NCBI GenBank assembly: GCA_965214125.1
Contig: CBDCBA010000001.1
Coordinates: 1-63,754 of the forward strand
Direction: 5' to 3'
DNA: 63,754 nucleotides
From: CBDCBA01 sp965214125
Lineage (GTDB): Bacteria; Planctomycetota; Phycisphaerae; Tepidisphaerales; Tepidisphaeraceae
The notes under the pieces are model-generated. The model was not told the DNA's origin. It searched no databases and saw nothing but the letters and a program-made list of their open reading frames with translations. Positions within the stretch are counted from its first letter, which is position 1. Each line of letters begins with the position of its first letter. Shown piece after piece: positions 26,910 through 33,576 of this stretch. The position numbers and the translations under genes are program-made.

Positions 26910-27425
26910 TCACGCCTCGCTCTGGCAGAACCACAGCCCGGCGTAGACCTTGAAGTCGACCCGCCGGCCGGCCCGCTGCTTACGCTTCAGGAACGCCGCC
27001 GCATCCGCCATTGGCACGACATGAACCTCGATCTCCTCGCCCGCCACGCCGCCCCCTTCGGCGACCCGGCGAACGTTTTTGGCCCGCACGAGGTCAACGG
27101 TCTCGCTCGTCAGCCCCGCGCTTACAACGCCATCCTTGACCAGCGTCGAGCAGCGCCCCGCGCGGTAGCCGGCCTCCTCTTCAAGCTCGCGCTTGCCCGC
27201 CTTGGCGGAGCTTTCGGCCGCGTCGCCATCGTCGCCGACCAAGCCGGCGGGGAGTTCGATCACGCGCCCGCCGACGGGCTCGCGATGCTGCTCGACGAGG
27301 ATCAGCCCGTTCTCCTTCGTCGTCGCGACGATCCCGACGACGCCGCCGGCGTTGGTGCGCTCCACGAACTCCCACCCGCCGCGCGCGACAAGGCGGATGA
27401 ACTTGCCGGTCTTGAGCACGCGCAT
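26910..27425 (-). CDS. NUDIX hydrolase (ADP-ribose pyrophosphatase-like)
   Basis: 171 aa. The catalytic Nudix helix is RELEEEAGY preceded by AESSAKAGK, i.e. a box with one extra residue between the first Gly and the first Glu. The upstream strand LILVEQHREPVGGRVIELPAGLVG is typical of ADP-sugar pyrophosphatases. The reaction would be Mg-dependent hydrolysis of a nucleoside diphosphate derivative; the exact substrate is not evident. The ATG at 27425 is supported by TACGCT (27433-27438) 7 nt upstream. It is followed on the same strand by the ACT-domain gene, which has its own -10 box. Confidence 0.88.
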   Translation of the reverse strand: MRVLKTGKFIRLVARGGWEFVERTNAGGVVGIVATTKENGLILVEQHREPVGGRVIELPAGLVGDDGDAAESSAKAGKRELEEEAGYRAGRCSTLVKDGVVSAGLTSETVDLVRAKNVRRVAEGGGVAGEEIEVHVVPMADAAAFLKRKQRAGRRVDFKVYAGLWFCQSEA

Positions 27426-27432
27426 GCGCAGC

Positions 27433-27438
27433 AGCGTA
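27433..27438 (-). promoter_or_regulatory. -10 box TACGCT, NUDIX gene
   Basis: Minus-strand TACGCT ends 7 nt before the ATG at 27425. Confidence 0.5.
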
Positions 27439-27460
27439 CCGGCTGGCGTCAGAACCGGCG

Positions 27461-28273
27461 TCAGAAGTCGAACCCGTCGTCGGCCTTCTGCATGTAGGTG
27501 AAGAAGCACATGCGCTCCTCCTGGCCTACCTTGCCGCGGAGGGCGAAGAGCTTGAAGTACCAAGCCCGCTCGCTGTCGCTGGGCTCCTCCTCCGGCGGCG
27601 CGGAGGCGGCCCCGACGAGCTCGGCCGGCGAAATGCCCATCAGCGTCTCGCACAGGAACAGCACGTCCATCTCGTCCACCGCCAGCGTCGACAGCAGGAA
27701 CAGCCCGTGGTCGCGGATGGCCGACCGCAGGTACCACGGCTCGACGTTGGCGGCGTTCTCATCAAGGTGCTCGAGCGCGTGAAGGTAAGCCTGCGCCTCA
27801 GGATCGCCCCGCCAGCCGTGGTTGGCCTGCTCCTCTTCGCGGTGGGCGGCGAGCGCCGCGTCGAGGTGGGCCTGCATGCGCTCATAAAAGGAATCCACCT
27901 CCTCGCCGACAATCCAGCGGCCGATCGTCGTCTCGCCGGGGCGAGCGGCCACGTGATAATCGTTGGTCGTCAGCATTCCCGCATCCGGCATCGCCAGCAC
28001 CGCCTCGGCGGCCTTCCACTGCCCCGGCGGCAGGACCGGGACCGCCTCCAGCTTCGACTTCTCGAGCTTGCCAATCGCCAACTGCACCTCGCGCGCCGCC
28101 TCCCCGAACGGGCGAAGCTCGGCGTCGAACTTGCGCGGCCCCTCGAACACGGCCGCGAGCTGCGCGTGCGTGCGAAACTCGTCGACCTTCTCGAGCGCGC
28201 GTCGCTTCGGATCGCTCGCGAGCTCGGGCCGGGGCTGGAAGGAATCGTCCGGCTCGTCGGGGTCTTCGTACAC
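27461..28273 (-). CDS. Uncharacterised acidic protein
   Basis: 270 aa starting with GTG at 28273, supported by TAAAGT (28282-28287) 8 nt upstream. Not recognised. The start is very acidic (YEDPDEPDDSF), followed by helical stretches rich in Glu/Ala and no Cys-based or catalytic motif. Two more conserved-looking parts are WYLRSAIRDHGLFLLSTLAVDEMDVLFLCETLMGI-type helices (about 180-215) and a C-terminal LRGKVGQEERMCFFTYMQKA. No membrane segment or signal peptide is visible; a cytoplasmic location is likely. Confidence 0.7.
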   Translation of the reverse strand: MYEDPDEPDDSFQPRPELASDPKRRALEKVDEFRTHAQLAAVFEGPRKFDAELRPFGEAAREVQLAIGKLEKSKLEAVPVLPPGQWKAAEAVLAMPDAGMLTTNDYHVAARPGETTIGRWIVGEEVDSFYERMQAHLDAALAAHREEEQANHGWRGDPEAQAYLHALEHLDENAANVEPWYLRSAIRDHGLFLLSTLAVDEMDVLFLCETLMGISPAELVGAASAPPEEEPSDSERAWYFKLFALRGKVGQEERMCFFTYMQKADDGFDF

Positions 28274-28281
28274 GGCCGCCC

Positions 28282-28287
28282 ACTTTA
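28282..28287 (-). promoter_or_regulatory. -10 box TAAAGT, acidic unknown gene
   Basis: Minus-strand TAAAGT ends 8 nt before the GTG at 28273. Confidence 0.45.
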
Positions 28288-28366
28288 CCCCGCGACGGCG
28301 GGCGCGTGCGGAGCGGTTTCAAGTCTCACTCGACGCATCCGCCGCGACCGGCGAAGATGCCGCCGA

Positions 28367-28708
28367 ATGACAGCAACAGCAAACCAGCGGCGACGTATCT
28401 GCTTCACGCTCCAAATCCGGCCCGACCGACTCGACGCTTACCGCGCCGCCCACGCGACGGTGTGGCCCGAGATGCTCGAGGCCTTATCCCGGCACGGCTG
28501 GCACAATTACTCGCTGTTCCTGCGCGATGATGGGCTGCTGATCGGCTACCTCGAAACGCCCGACTTCGCCGCCGCCGTCGCCGGGATGCAGGACGAGGCG
28601 ATCAACGCCCGCTGGCAGGCGGCCATGGCGGACTATTTCGAAGATCTCCCCACCAACGCCGCCGATAAAGCCATGACGCCGCTGACCGAGGTCTTTCACC
28701 TCGACTAA
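28367..28708 (+). CDS. rhaM: L-rhamnose mutarotase
   Basis: 113 aa, the normal size. The dimeric alpha/beta-barrel signature is complete: FTLQIRPDRLDAYRAAHATVWPEM-type start (LDAYRAAHATVWPEML), HGWHNYSLFLRDDGLLIGYL, with the conserved His (AAH, HGWHNYS) and Tyr residues of the active site. It interconverts the anomers of L-rhamnose. No other rhamnose catabolic gene adjoins it, but a GH78 rhamnosidase-like gene lies at 41.7 kb. No TANNNT box was seen next to this start. Confidence 0.9.
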   Translation: MTATANQRRRICFTLQIRPDRLDAYRAAHATVWPEMLEALSRHGWHNYSLFLRDDGLLIGYLETPDFAAAVAGMQDEAINARWQAAMADYFEDLPTNAADKAMTPLTEVFHLD

Positions 28709-28728
28709 TGGTCCCGCTGATCCAAGCC

Positions 28729-30177
28729 TCAGCCGATTGGCTGGACGCGGCGGAGCAGGTCATCTTCGATGTAGTTGATGCCGCCCAGACCGAGTACGCC
28801 AAAGTTTGCTCGCAATGTCGCCGCGTCAGGTCGGCCGGCGCCGTCGTTGCGAAGCGTGCCGTCGGCGCTGACGTCAGGATGCTTTGAGTCGCGAAGAACA
28901 CGAGTGAAGTGTTGCCGCAACATCGCCGTCGTGGCGGGGTCGAGCAGGTCGCGCTCGTTACCGTCGTCGAATGCCAGCTCTCGCCCGTCATCTGTGAAGT
29001 AGAGGTACTTGTGTTCGCCCGTGTGCAGCATGTGGCATCGCCCGAGCTGGCCGTGCAGGAACTCCCGGTGCGTCGCGGATTCACCCGTGATGACCGGCCG
29101 CAGTGATCGACCGCTCACGTCGTCCGGCACCCTCGCGCCGGCGGCCTCGCAGAATGTTGGCAGCAAATCGACCCACTCGACGAGCGCGTCCGTCACGAGG
29201 CCCGGCGTTGCCTTCCACGACTCTGGCGGGCGCACGATCAGTGGCACGTTCACGCTTTGGCTTAGGAACTGCCGTTTGTGGACCAGGCCAAAGTCGCCCA
29301 GAAACTCGCCGTGGTCGCTCGTGTAGACGATCAGCGTGTTCTCAAAGTCGCCGCTGTGCATTAATGAGGCGATCACGCGGCCGAGCTGGTGGTCGAGGTT
29401 CGTAATCATTCCCGCGTAGACCTCGCGCGCGTGCCGCATCTCCGCATCCGACAACACGCCCGGCGGGTTGCACGACAGGCGTTGCTCGTAGATGGCGTTG
29501 GGCTCGCGATCGCTGCCGATCCACGACGGCGGGTCGCTCGCGAAGGCATCGAGGCCGCGGTACATGGAGTAGAACGGCTCGTGGATCGTCAGCGGCGGGT
29601 GCGGGTCCTGGAAGCTCAGCCAGAGCGCGAACGGCTGAGCCCGCTCGCGGGTGGCGAGGAAGTCGAGCCCCTCGTTGACGGTCCAGTTCGCCTGCTGCAA
29701 GTGCGGCGGCAACGGGCACAGGCCGGGCGAAATCTCGTTGTAGCCGAGGCCGGTGGTCTTGCCGCCGCGACCTTCAAACAGCATCTGCTCGCGCCGCAGC
29801 GTTGCCAGCCACGTGACGTGCTCGAATCCGCCGCGGCAGTCGGGCTCTGTGTTCCAGTGCGTCTTGCCGACGAGTTCGGTCTGGTAGCCCGCTTCGGTCA
29901 GGAGCCCGCCAAGCATGTTGCGGGTGGGGCGGTCGACGCGAAAGGTGTCGGAATACTCCGCCTTGCCGTTTTCCCACGCCCGCCGCCCGGTGATGAGGGC
30001 GGTTCGTGCCGGGATGCAAACCGGGCAGTCGACGTGTGCCCGTGTGAATCGCGTTCCCGCGAGCGCCAGCCGATCCAGGTGGGGCGTGCGGACGTAGGGG
30101 TGGCCGGCGCAGCCGAGGAAGTCGGCGCGGTGCTGGTCGCTGGTGATGAAGAGAATGTTCGGCCGATCGTCCGCCAT
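28729..30177 (-). CDS. Sulfatase
   Basis: 482 aa from the ATG at 30177; TACGTT lies 7 nt upstream, so the in-frame TTG at 30186 is not needed. Alkaline-phosphatase superfamily: N-terminal PNILFITSDQHRAD metal site, then the sulfatase signature C-I-P-A-R (C54-R58, the Cys converted to formylglycine) in DCPVCIPARTALITGR. Further on are GKTHWN, SFQDPHPP and VYTSDHGEFLGD, which supply the remaining metal ligands. No signal peptide is evident, so it may act in the cytoplasm. It cleaves sulfate esters, probably of imported algal or animal glycans as in other planctomycetes; the substrate is not predictable. It is divergent from thiG. Confidence 0.92.
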   Translation of the reverse strand: MADDRPNILFITSDQHRADFLGCAGHPYVRTPHLDRLALAGTRFTRAHVDCPVCIPARTALITGRRAWENGKAEYSDTFRVDRPTRNMLGGLLTEAGYQTELVGKTHWNTEPDCRGGFEHVTWLATLRREQMLFEGRGGKTTGLGYNEISPGLCPLPPHLQQANWTVNEGLDFLATRERAQPFALWLSFQDPHPPLTIHEPFYSMYRGLDAFASDPPSWIGSDREPNAIYEQRLSCNPPGVLSDAEMRHAREVYAGMITNLDHQLGRVIASLMHSGDFENTLIVYTSDHGEFLGDFGLVHKRQFLSQSVNVPLIVRPPESWKATPGLVTDALVEWVDLLPTFCEAAGARVPDDVSGRSLRPVITGESATHREFLHGQLGRCHMLHTGEHKYLYFTDDGRELAFDDGNERDLLDPATTAMLRQHFTRVLRDSKHPDVSADGTLRNDGAGRPDAATLRANFGVLGLGGINYIEDDLLRRVQPIG

Positions 30178-30184
30178 AACGGCC

Positions 30185-30190
30185 AACGTA
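30185..30190 (-). promoter_or_regulatory. -10 box TACGTT, sulfatase
   Basis: Minus-strand TACGTT ends 7 nt before the ATG at 30177. Confidence 0.5.
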
Positions 30191-30208
30191 GCACGCGGGC
30201 GTCCGCGC

Positions 30209-30214
30209 TACGAT
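30209..30214 (+). promoter_or_regulatory. -10 box TACGAT, thiG
   Basis: Ends 5 nt before the ATG at 30220; probable leaderless transcript. Confidence 0.5.
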
Positions 30215-30219
30215 CGGCC

Positions 30220-31044
30220 ATGACGCTGACCATTGGCGACATCACCCTGAACGACCTCTCCCACCGCCTCTTCGCCGGCACCGGCAAGTACGCGGACTAT
30301 GGCGTGATGGCCGAGGCGCTCGACGCCTCCGGCTGCCGCGTCGTCACCGTCGCCGTCCGTCGCGAGCGGCTGATCGATAAGGATGGGCGGTCGCTGCTCG
30401 ATTACCTCGACCTCGACCGCTACACGATCCTGCCCAACACCGCCGGCTGCTTCAGTGCGGATGACGCGATCCGCGTCGCCATGCTCGGCCGCGACTTGTT
30501 GGAGAAGCAGGGGAATCCGGGGGCTGGCTGGGTGAAATTGGAAGTCCTCGGCGACAAGAAGACTCTATTGCCCGACCCGATCGGCACGATCGAGGCGACG
30601 CGCGAACTGGTAAAGGAGGGCTTCACCGTCCTCGCCTACTGCAGCGACGACCCCCGCGCCGCCGTGCGAACTAAAGAAGCCGGCGCCGCCTCGGTCATGC
30701 CCGCCGGCAGCCCGATCGGCAGCGGGCAGGGCATCCTCAATCCGCTCAACATCAGTTTGTGTCTCGAACTGTTGAAGGAGGGCGACGCCGACTACCCCGT
30801 CATCGTCGACGCCGGCGTCGGCACGCCCAGCGACGTCGCCATCGCCATGGAACTCGGCGCCGACGGCGTCCTGCTCAACACCGGCATCGCCCACGCCAAG
30901 GATCCCGTCCAGATGGCCACCGCGATGAAGCACGCCCTCCTCGCCGGCTATCATGGCGCCCGCGCCGGTCGCATTCCGAAGAAGCGCTACGCCACCGCCA
31001 GCAGCCCGATGCAGGGGACGATCGGGTACATTCCGGGGGAGTGA
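30220..31044 (+). CDS. thiG: Thiazole synthase
   Basis: 274 aa. TIM barrel with HRLFAGTGKYADYGVMAEAL at the start, the Schiff-base Lys in WVKLEVLGD (K106), VLAYCSDDP, VMPAGSPIGSGQGI and DAGVGTPSDVAIAMELGADG (phosphate-binding). It makes the thiazole phosphate of thiamine from deoxyxylulose 5-phosphate, ThiS thiocarboxylate and dehydroglycine. No thiS, thiH or thiO adjoins it. The last 88 nt (from 30957) are repeated at 31304-31390 with three synonymous changes and a one-base loss. Confidence 0.95.
   Translation: MTLTIGDITLNDLSHRLFAGTGKYADYGVMAEALDASGCRVVTVAVRRERLIDKDGRSLLDYLDLDRYTILPNTAGCFSADDAIRVAMLGRDLLEKQGNPGAGWVKLEVLGDKKTLLPDPIGTIEATRELVKEGFTVLAYCSDDPRAAVRTKEAGAASVMPAGSPIGSGQGILNPLNISLCLELLKEGDADYPVIVDAGVGTPSDVAIAMELGADGVLLNTGIAHAKDPVQMATAMKHALLAGYHGARAGRIPKKRYATASSPMQGTIGYIPGE
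30957..31044 (+). repeat. Direct repeat copy 1 (3' end of thiG)
   Basis: The last 88 nt of thiG including the stop. It matches copy 2 except for three third-position substitutions and one extra G. The final 48 nt are identical, and homology ends exactly at the stop codon. Confidence 0.9.
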
Positions 31045-31049
31045 CGCGG

Positions 31050-31055
31050 TAAGAT
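31050..31055 (+). promoter_or_regulatory. -10 box TAAGAT, 79-aa gene
   Basis: Ends 6 nt before the ATG at 31062 and begins 6 nt after the thiG stop, so the small gene has its own start signal. Confidence 0.45.
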
Positions 31056-31061
31056 GTGCCT

Positions 31062-31301
31062 ATGCAAGCCACCATACGTTTCCGCGATCTCCTGAGGGCA
31101 GAGCCGTTCCGCGAGTTCGATGTCAAGACGGCCGACGGCGACACGCTGCGCGTCATCCACCCCGACTTCGCCATCATCTCGCCCGACGAGACCGAAGTCA
31201 TCATCTACGACAAGGACAGCCATTTCCGCATCGTGGCGATGGACCTGATCGTCCAACTCGAACCGGTCCGCCCGCCGGCGAAGAAGCGGGCGAAGCGGTA
31301 A
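31062..31301 (+). CDS. Small conserved protein (planctomycete 'PFR.F' type)
   Basis: 79 aa. The pattern FRDLLRAEPFREFDVKTADG, RVIHPDFAIISPDETEVIIY, HFRIVAMDLIVQLEP matches a small beta-rich protein type that I recall as abundant in planctomycetes ('PFRPF...DGR...HPEF...'). Its function is unknown. The C-terminus is basic (KKRAKR). It sits alone between the two copies of the thiG 3' end, with its own TAAGAT box 6 nt before the ATG. It could be cargo of a tiny inserted segment. Confidence 0.75.
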   Translation: MQATIRFRDLLRAEPFREFDVKTADGDTLRVIHPDFAIISPDETEVIIYDKDSHFRIVAMDLIVQLEPVRPPAKKRAKR

Positions 31302-31303
31302 CA

Positions 31304-31390
31304 CGCCCGCGCCGGCCGCATCCCGAAAAGCGCTACGCCACGGCCAGCAGCCCGATGCAGGGGACGATCGGGTACATTCCGGGGGAGTGA
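31304..31390 (+). repeat. Direct repeat copy 2 (orphan thiG 3' end)
   Basis: 87 nt matching 30957-31044, starting 3 nt after the stop of the 79-aa gene. Differences are ggt/ggc, att/atc and acc/acg, all synonymous, plus one missing G that breaks the frame. It is not attached to any thiG reading frame. Confidence 0.9.
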
Positions 31391-31467
31391 ATACAGTAAA
31401 CACTTTCGTCGAAGTCCATCACTCCAGATGAATTATCCGCGTAGGCACATGAACTGACCCCAAATAC

Positions 31468-31818
31468 ATGCGCGATCCTGCACCACCGGATGTAGTCCAC
31501 GTTTACACCACTCTCATGGAGCGGGCAATTATCGAGCTGCGATATCGTATTCGGTATGGAGACATCATTTCGACAGAGGAGCTTCACGACTACCTCGATG
31601 CCTTGCACAACGTGCCAACGATGCTTCGAGACTATGGCAACTGGATGGTCGAGGAGAATATCGACGCAGCGCTTGCTCGCTATGACGCTCGCTGGGTAGG
31701 AAAGCCGGATTCTGAACTGCGGAGATCACTTATTGAACTGCTGCGACAGTGCAAGCTTGGCGAGTTCGATCACCCATCTAAGGCGGGCGGAAGCGGAGGC
31801 GAACAACGAGATCCGTAA
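31468..31818 (+). CDS. Uncharacterised low-GC ORF
   Basis: 116 aa, not recognised. By hand count about 54 % G+C, well below its neighbours. It looks like a real helical protein (MERAIIELRYRIRYGDIIST, EELHDYLDALHNVPTMLRDY, LRRSLIELLRQCKLG) with no Cys cluster or membrane segment. It may start at the ATG at 31468 or at the internal ATG at 31516; neither has a clear ribosome site. It follows the orphan thiG repeat by 77 nt. Composition and position suggest recent acquisition. Confidence 0.55.
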   Translation: MRDPAPPDVVHVYTTLMERAIIELRYRIRYGDIISTEELHDYLDALHNVPTMLRDYGNWMVEENIDAALARYDARWVGKPDSELRRSLIELLRQCKLGEFDHPSKAGGSGGEQRDP

Positions 31819-31919
31819 CCTCTGCCGAGTGCCGGGTGCCACTACACAGAATGTCGTGGTGAGGGCTCGACGGGTTGAACCGCGACATCGTGTCGTGGCG
31901 CCGGGCAGGGTCGGTGATG

Positions 31920-31925
31920 TAAGCT
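31920..31925 (+). promoter_or_regulatory. -10 box TAAGCT, DUF2200 gene
   Basis: Ends 6 nt before the ATG at 31932. Confidence 0.45.
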
Positions 31926-31931
31926 CAGGCC

Positions 31932-32306
31932 ATGCCTACGACCACCACGCCCGAGCATGACAAGCGGGTCGCCGAGATGAAGTTCGCCGGCGTGTATCCG
32001 CATTACGTGACCAAGGTCGAGAGCAAGGGCCGGTCGGTGGAGGAGCTGCACGAGGCCATCGGCTGGCTCACCGGCTACACCGACAAGGACCTCAAGGCCC
32101 TCGCCAAAAGCGACTTTACCTTCAAGCAGTTCTTCCAGGCGGCCAAGCTCCACCCGAAGGCCAAGCAAATCACCGGCGTCATCTGCGGGTACCGCAGTGA
32201 GGACATCACCACGCCGCTGACGCGGAAGTGCCGGTATCTCGACAAGGTCGTCGACGAGCTGGCGAAGGGGCGGGCGATGAAGAAGATCAAGCGGTCGGCG
32301 AAGTAA
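31932..32306 (+). CDS. DUF2200 family protein
   Basis: 124 aa, usual family size. Diagnostic stretches: MKFAGVYPHYVTKVESKGRS, IGWLTGYTDKDL, TFKQFFQAAKLHPKA, ITGVICGYRSEDI and RYLDKVVDELAKGRAMKKI. It is small, soluble and basic at the C-terminus; molecular role unknown. The ATG is 6 nt after a TAAGCT box. rsmG follows 24 nt downstream but has its own box. Confidence 0.88.
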   Translation: MPTTTTPEHDKRVAEMKFAGVYPHYVTKVESKGRSVEELHEAIGWLTGYTDKDLKALAKSDFTFKQFFQAAKLHPKAKQITGVICGYRSEDITTPLTRKCRYLDKVVDELAKGRAMKKIKRSAK

Positions 32307-32319
32307 GGTGGGGCGGTGC

Positions 32320-32325
32320 TACATT
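32320..32325 (+). promoter_or_regulatory. -10 box TACATT, rsmG
   Basis: Ends 5 nt before the ATG at 32331 and favours that start over the in-frame codon at 32316. Confidence 0.5.
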
Positions 32326-32330
32326 CGGTG

Positions 32331-32924
32331 ATGCCCGATCCATCTCTACATCAATCGGCGCGGCTTGGTCGTTATCTCGACTTGCTGTTGGCTGCCAACA
32401 AGCGGATGAATCTCACGCGCATTCGTGACCGCCAGGAGGCGGAGACGTTCCATGTGGGGGACGCGCTGGCACTGTTGCCGCATTTGCCGGAACACGGTTT
32501 CGATCTGGCAGATGTTGGCAGTGGCGGGGGTGTGCCGGGGGTTCCGCTGGCGATTGCGCGGCCCAAGGTTCAGGTGACGCTGATCGAAAGTGTGGGCAAG
32601 AAGGCGGCGTTTCTACAGTCGGTTGTGGAGGCGTTGCAACTGGAGAACGTGACGGTGATCAACGGGCGGGCGGAGGCATTGCCGCCGAAGTCGTTTGATG
32701 TCGTGACGTGCCGGGCCGTGGCGCCGTTGCAGAAGTTGCTCGTTTGGTGTCGCTCCATGATTCGGCCGGGTGGCGTGTTGCTCGCGATGAAAGGGCCGAA
32801 GTTGGCCGAGGAGTTGGTCGAGGCGAAGAAGGCACTCCTGAACCAGCGGGCGACCGTGACCACACACCCGTACGAGCTTGGTGGTCAGACGGGGCGGGTG
32901 ATTGCGAAGGTGACGTACGCGTAG
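32331..32924 (+). CDS. rsmG: 16S rRNA (guanine527-N7)-methyltransferase
   Basis: 197 aa. Class I SAM methyltransferase: LLAANKRMNLTRIRDRQEAE is the RsmG N-terminal signature, DVGSGGGVPGVPLAI the SAM-binding loop, VTLIESVGKKAAFLQ strand 2, and TCRAVAPLQKLL the conserved motif near the substrate. It methylates G527 of 16S rRNA. The stop codon is part of the left arm of a palindromic repeat (32922-32984). Codon use is somewhat less GC-rich than its neighbours. Confidence 0.94.
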   Translation: MPDPSLHQSARLGRYLDLLLAANKRMNLTRIRDRQEAETFHVGDALALLPHLPEHGFDLADVGSGGGVPGVPLAIARPKVQVTLIESVGKKAAFLQSVVEALQLENVTVINGRAEALPPKSFDVVTCRAVAPLQKLLVWCRSMIRPGGVLLAMKGPKLAEELVEAKKALLNQRATVTTHPYELGGQTGRVIAKVTYA

Positions 32925-32984
32925 GGTGGGATTTATCCCACCATCCGACACTTAACGGCAGATGGTGGGATAAATCCCACCCTA
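32921..32984. repeat. REPIN-like palindrome 1
   Basis: Perfect 24-bp inverted repeat (32922-32945 / 32961-32984) with a 15-nt loop. Each arm is itself a mini-hairpin (ggtggga-ttta-tcccacc), i.e. two head-to-head REPs, preceded by GTAG at 32921. The rsmG stop lies in the left arm, and the right end overlaps TATGGT (32983-32988). Confidence 0.8.
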
Positions 32985-32988
32985 TGGT
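32983..32988 (+). promoter_or_regulatory. -10 box TATGGT, cytosine deaminase gene
   Basis: Ends 5 nt before the ATG at 32994; its first two bases are the last two of the palindrome. Confidence 0.45.
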
Positions 32989-32993
32989 GAGCT

Positions 32994-33455
32994 ATGGACC
33001 CGTTTCTGAAGGTGGCGATTGAGGAGGCGCGGCAAAGCTTGTCCGAGGGCGGCCTGCCGATTGGCAGTGTGCTGGTCCGTGGCGACGTCATTATCGGCCG
33101 CGGGCACAACCGGCGGGTGCAGGGGGGCGCCGGAGGTGGGCCGATGATGCACGCGGAGATCGACTGCCTCAACAATGCGGGCCGGCAGCGGACGTACGCC
33201 GACACCGTGCTCTACTCGACGCTGATGCCGTGCTTCCTGTGCAGCGGGGCGGCCGTGCAGTTTGGCGTGCCAAAGGTCGTTGTCGGCGAGAGCCAGACCT
33301 TTCCCGGCGGCGAGGGCAAGGGCGGGCGGTCGCCGGACTTCATGCGGTCGCACGGGATCGAGGTGGTCGACCTGAACAACGCCGAGTGCGTCACACTGAT
33401 GCGCAACTTTATTGCTGAGCACCCGGCTCTGTGGAACGAAGACATCGGCGTCTGA
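32994..33455 (+). CDS. Cytosine deaminase (yeast FCY1-like nucleoside deaminase)
   Basis: 153 aa. CDA-superfamily zinc site H53-A-E55 and C80-x2-C83 (PCFLC). The flanks are much closer to fungal-type cytosine deaminase than to TadA: DPFLKVAIEEARQSLSEGGL, IGSVLVRGDVIIGRGHNRRV, and the C-terminal MRNFIAEHPALWNEDIGV. It converts cytosine to uracil as a cytoplasmic dimer (pyrimidine salvage). E. coli CodA is an unrelated amidohydrolase. The promoter appears to be embedded in the end of a REPIN-like palindrome. Confidence 0.88.
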   Translation: MDPFLKVAIEEARQSLSEGGLPIGSVLVRGDVIIGRGHNRRVQGGAGGGPMMHAEIDCLNNAGRQRTYADTVLYSTLMPCFLCSGAAVQFGVPKVVVGESQTFPGGEGKGGRSPDFMRSHGIEVVDLNNAECVTLMRNFIAEHPALWNEDIGV

Positions 33456-33460
33456 CTCCT

Positions 33461-33484
33461 GTAGCCGCAACTCAACGAGTCGGC
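33461..33484. repeat. Degenerate GTAG REP-like element
   Basis: GTAG followed by an imperfect hairpin (gccgcaact...agtcggc), similar in layout to the single REP at 35823-35847. Confidence 0.4.
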
Positions 33485-33491
33485 CTCTGCT

Positions 33492-33546
33492 GTAGGGTGG
33501 GCACGGCCCACCGTCCGGATCCGGAGGTGGGCCGTGCCCACCCTAC
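33492..33546. repeat. REPIN-like palindrome 2
   Basis: 55-nt near-perfect palindrome: arms 33492-33512 and 33526-33546 (21 bp, GTAG...CTAC ends) around the self-complementary tccggatccgga (33514-33525). Each arm is a mini-hairpin (ggtgggc-acg-gcccacc) like palindrome 1. It lies between the cytosine deaminase stop and the convergent DksA-like gene and could also terminate transcription. Confidence 0.85.
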
Positions 33547-33576
33547 CGGAGACGCCACGATTGAGGTTCGACCGCG

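Noticed and set aside
30957..31390. Assembly duplication as the cause of the thiG repeat
   Set aside because: The copies differ by three synonymous substitutions and one indel and enclose unique sequence, so a simple assembly artefact is unlikely.
31333..31608. Minus-strand 91-codon frame overlapping the orphan thiG repeat
   Set aside because: Its end is just the antisense of the thiG remnant, and it opposes the low-GC ORF without coding character of its own.
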